8,715 nt of DNA. Source: Methanobacteriota archaeon. Lineage in GTDB: Archaea; Thermoplasmatota; Poseidoniia; Poseidoniales; Poseidoniaceae. Position 1 is the stretch's first letter. Each line of letters opens with the position of its first letter. Made by a program: the position numbers and the translations under genes. The stretch spans positions 31,446-40,160 of the forward strand of contig PBUZ01000077.1 in NCBI GenBank assembly GCA_002728035.1, read 5' to 3'. This document shows, piece by piece, positions 6,883-8,715 of the stretch. The notes below the pieces were generated by a model. The model was not told where the DNA came from. It saw only the letters and a list, made by a program, of their open reading frames with translations, and did not search any database.

Positions 6883-7921
6883 AAAGCACGTGGGCCTCCA
6901 ACACTTCTGCAGATAGGCCCGCAAGACGGCCGCGAACGATCAGACGCAAGTCCATCACTTCCTGAACTTTCATGGCAACATAATGGATGATGGGAAGGGC
7001 GGATACAGGATGGAGGTAGCTCATCCTTTGCATCATGCCGTATTCCCTGGCTTTCAACCAGGTCACCACAGCGTCAAGACTGCGGGTTGCTTCTGCTTCT
7101 GAGAGGGCCGTTTCGAACGAAGGCATGTCAAAACGGTCACCGGACCGAAGCAAATCCATCATCGCATCTCGCCCACCGGCAGCGATGGTTGAGAAGGCTC
7201 GCTTTGGAACCAAGCGGCCACCAGGAATCAACAATGACACAAGTTGTTCGTTGGAAATACCAACAGCATTGGCTTCCAAGATATTGACGATGTTTTTGTG
7301 GTCGATTTCGGCAGCGAACAAACGGGAAAGGAACCGCGCTGGTGCACCTTTTGATTGAAGCAATGCGCGCTGGGCCGCCGCGTAGTAGTGGCGGTCAAGG
7401 GCATCTTCGTAATCGGACAACGACCCGTTTTCTGGAACGCGAGCCAAGGCGGAACCAAACGCTTTACGTCGCATCAGCGATGCTGCGGACTTGAGGTCAT
7501 CGCAACTCTCCACCACCTTCAACCACGGCGTGTTGACATCGTTGATCTCTGGTAGAATGCTGTTGCCGACTTCTTCAACCGAGACTTCGTTGTGAATTGC
7601 ACGCAACACCGCTTTGGCATTTTGGTACTCAAAGCGAGAGGTGTAGATCTCAATCAGTGGTCGGATGGATGAGTTGGCCATGTTGACAATGTTCGTTAAT
7701 TCAACTTCCAAATTGTGCGTCAGTGCGGCTTCTACCAGATCGCCTCCGCTGAGTTTACCAGCATAGAGGTCAATTTCGTTTCGATAGCCAATATCGCCGA
7801 CGGCAACCGTCAGTTGATCTACGGATTGATTGATGAGTTGTCGAAGGCGGGCTCGGTCTGCCAACTTCTGCCGTCGTGCCTTTGCACGTGAGACGACATA
7901 GGGGGTGTTTCCGAGCATCAT
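6881..7921 (-). CDS. atpC: A-type ATP synthase subunit C (rotor stalk-to-ring connector, V-type d homologue)
   Basis: 346 residues from ATG 7921, within the family range of about 345-390. Subunit C is a funnel-shaped, nearly all-helical protein that seats the D/F stalk on the proteolipid ring. Diagnostic stretches are YEDALDRHYYAAAQRALL in the middle, FAAEIDHKNIVNILEANA after it, and a C-terminal block with HPVSALPIIHYVAMKVQE leading to MDLRLIVRGRLAGL. They correspond to the family's ALDR.YY, EID..NI and HPLS...Y...K..EV.NLR.I..GK..GL patterns. The frame is open to a TTG at 7942, but GAAGGTGA (7926-7933) favours ATG 7921; ATG 7918 is also possible. The start lies 13 nt after the subunit E stop. 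Confidence 0.93.
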   Translation of the reverse strand: MMLGNTPYVVSRAKARRQKLADRARLRQLINQSVDQLTVAVGDIGYRNEIDLYAGKLSGGDLVEAALTHNLEVELTNIVNMANSSIRPLIEIYTSRFEYQNAKAVLRAIHNEVSVEEVGNSILPEINDVNTPWLKVVESCDDLKSAASLMRRKAFGSALARVPENGSLSDYEDALDRHYYAAAQRALLQSKGAPARFLSRLFAAEIDHKNIVNILEANAVGISNEQLVSLLIPGGRLVPKRAFSTIAAGGRDAMMDLLRSGDRFDMPSFETALSEAEATRSLDAVVTWLKAREYGMMQRMSYLHPVSALPIIHYVAMKVQEVMDLRLIVRGRLAGLSAEVLEAHVL

Positions 7922-7925
7922 GTGT

Positions 7926-7933
7926 TCACCTTC
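7926..7933 (-). promoter_or_regulatory. Ribosome binding site that sets the subunit C start
   Basis: Reads GAAGGTGA on the minus strand. AAGG ends 7 nt before ATG 7921 and 10 nt before ATG 7918. It lies inside the coding sequence that would follow a TTG start at 7942, arguing against that longer form. Confidence 0.65.
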
Positions 7934-7934
7934 T

Positions 7935-8498
7935 TCATCCAAACAGCGTTTCGTTCACAGCAGCAAGTTGACTGGCCCAAGCACGCTCCAACATGTTGTC
8001 AAAGCGCAGGTCAAACGAGACGGAGCCGTCTTCGGCTTCCAAGATGAAGCCACCGAGGCCGTCAACACTCTCGCCCACCGTTCGGTCGCCGGCTCCCTTT
8101 GTGATGGCAGCACGATCGACCTCAACCGGTCGAATGACAAACTTGCCTTTGGCCAATTTCTTTGAATTGGCGAGCAAGGACTTGAGCAGGGCTGCTCTTC
8201 CTTTCATCCCTGGGTCTGCAATATGCGAACGTGCAGCGTCAAGCGTTGCATCGAGCGCCTTGCGTCGAGCGATGAGGACATCCTTCTGGTTGGATTGTCG
8301 AGCACTCGCCACCGTTTCTCGGGCGATTTGTTCTGCTTCTTTTTCTGCTCGCTGCTGGGCTTCATCGCGAAGGGTTGCAGCTTTGGCTTCGGCTTCGGCC
8401 ATCAATTGTTTGGCTTCGGCCTTGGCATCCGCTACAAGCGCTTCAGCTTCGCTTTCTGCGGCTGCGGCAATGTCGTTTGCAAGTGTTTCTAGCGTCAT
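7935..8498 (-). CDS. atpE: A-type ATP synthase subunit E (peripheral stalk)
   Basis: 187 residues, typical length. E pairs with subunit H (not in the window) as a peripheral stalk that holds the A3B3 head still against the rotor. Residues about 5-85 are one long helix rich in Ala, Glu and Lys (AEAEALVADAKAEAKQLMAE, 17-36), as expected for the coiled coil with H. The C-terminal globular domain (about 95-187) contains GLGGFILEAEDGSVSFD (147-163), matching the family pattern GG.i.e..dG...v. It also has a final helix with FDNMLERAW. The ATG at 8498 is preceded by AAGGAGA (GGAG 8 nt upstream). E lies 63 nt after K, the largest gap in the window, and 13 nt before the C start. Confidence 0.92.
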   Translation of the reverse strand: MTLETLANDIAAAAESEAEALVADAKAEAKQLMAEAEAKAATLRDEAQQRAEKEAEQIARETVASARQSNQKDVLIARRKALDATLDAARSHIADPGMKGRAALLKSLLANSKKLAKGKFVIRPVEVDRAAITKGAGDRTVGESVDGLGGFILEAEDGSVSFDLRFDNMLERAWASQLAAVNETLFG

Positions 8499-8505
8499 GG
8501 TATTG

Positions 8506-8512
8506 TCTCCTT
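8506..8512 (-). promoter_or_regulatory. Ribosome binding site of subunit E
   Basis: AAGGAGA on the minus strand, with GGAG 8 nt before ATG 8498. It lies just downstream of the intergenic hairpin at 8527-8544. Confidence 0.65.
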
Positions 8513-8526
8513 GATTCGTCGTTCAG

Positions 8527-8544
8527 GTTAGGGCATAGCCCAAC
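8527..8544 (-). promoter_or_regulatory. Small RNA hairpin between subunits K and E
   Basis: The transcript would read GUUGGGC-UAU-GCCC-U-AAC: a 7-bp stem with one bulged U and a 3-nt loop. A weaker 4-bp stem (GGAA-ACCA-UUCC, 8546-8557) lies immediately upstream. There is no U tract after it, so it is not a classical terminator. Its position, after the high-copy proteolipid gene and before the E ribosome binding site, would suit an mRNA-stabilising or processing element, but this is inferred from position only. Confidence 0.35.
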
Positions 8545-8561
8545 GGGAATGGTTTCCGACT

Positions 8562-8715
8562 TCAGCCTAGGAAGAGCGGAAGGGCACCGAGAATCACGAT
8601 GGATTCTGGGAGAGCGGTGAAGATCAAAGCGACACCGAACTTGCTGCCGTCTTCGGCGAGCATGCCGACAGCAGCGCTGCCAATGGCGGCTTGGGAGAAA
8701 CCTGCACCGATGGCG
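8562..8715 (-). CDS. atpK: A-type ATP synthase subunit K (proteolipid c-ring), C-terminal hairpin, cut by window edge
   Basis: The last 50 residues are visible; the gene continues past the right edge. They form one complete C-terminal helical hairpin: AIGAGFSQAAIGSAAVGMLA (1-20 of the visible part), a short polar loop EDGSKF, then VALIFTALPESIVILGALPL. E37 in LPES is the conserved ion-carrying carboxylate that rotates through the membrane against subunit I. Q8 in the partner helix is 29 residues before it, the same spacing as the sodium ligands Q110 and E139 recalled for Enterococcus hirae NtpK. Whether the protein has one hairpin (about 80 residues) or two (about 160) cannot be seen. The stop is TGA at 8564-8562, and subunit E follows after 63 nt. 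Confidence 0.9.
   Translation of the reverse strand, partial: AIGAGFSQAAIGSAAVGMLAEDGSKFGVALIFTALPESIVILGALPLFLG

Noticed and set aside
7993..8514. Open frame of 173 codons on the plus strand opposite subunit E
   Set aside because: It is the antisense image of the Ala/Glu-rich subunit E coiled coil, giving a Ser/Ala-rich low-complexity translation, and has no family resemblance.
8527..8544. Intrinsic terminator after subunit K
   Set aside because: The hairpin has a 3-nt loop and a bulge, and no U or T tract follows it in the direction of transcription; downstream subunits must be expressed with K.

Overview
The window is a densely packed, single-strand stretch of an archaeal chromosome. All genes lie on the minus strand, so transcription runs from high to low coordinates. 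The core is an A-type (archaeal/vacuolar-type) ATP synthase operon in the order K (proteolipid, cut by the right edge), E, C, F, A, B, D. It is followed by a large membrane protein of the site-2-protease (M50/EGY-like) family whose zinc-binding motifs are gone, and by the start of a ketopantoate reductase gene cut by the left edge. Subunits H and I are not in the window; in the usual archaeal order they would lie beyond the right edge.

Organism: the A-type subunits, the Shine-Dalgarno sequences complementary to the archaeal 16S 3' end (for example GAGGAGGTGA before D and GAGGTGAT before F) and the very short intergenic gaps point to a euryarchaeote. Roughly even base composition, an intein-free A subunit and the downstream membrane protein would fit a mesophilic marine lineage such as Poseidoniia (Marine Group II/III). 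That placement is an inference and was not tested by a database search.

Layout: K C-terminus 8562-8715; a 63-nt gap with a small hairpin and the E ribosome binding site; E 7935-8498; C 6881-7921; F 6572-6871; A 4801-6540; B 3408-4787; D 2754-3371; pseudo-site-2-protease 148-2757; panE start 1-137. Apart from K-E, gaps are 10-36 nt, and D overlaps the next start by 4 nt. No promoter, terminator, RNA gene, mobile element or CRISPR is visible, and no non-coding stretch exceeds 63 nt. All eight genes with a visible end stop with TGA, and at several junctions that TGA is part of the next gene's Shine-Dalgarno sequence.

How the genes work together: A and B form the catalytic hexamer, D and F the central rotor stalk, C the link from that stalk to the K ring, and E half of a peripheral stalk. 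The visible K hairpin carries the ion-binding glutamate, and a glutamine 29 residues before it, as in known sodium-binding rings. The most unusual element is the 869-residue protein: the membrane core aligns position by position with site-2 proteases, but HExxH has become ASSIQ and the metal-binding Asp of LDGG has become Pro. It also carries a roughly 430-residue extracytoplasmic region with all six cysteines, many N-glycosylation sequons and an internal domain repeat.
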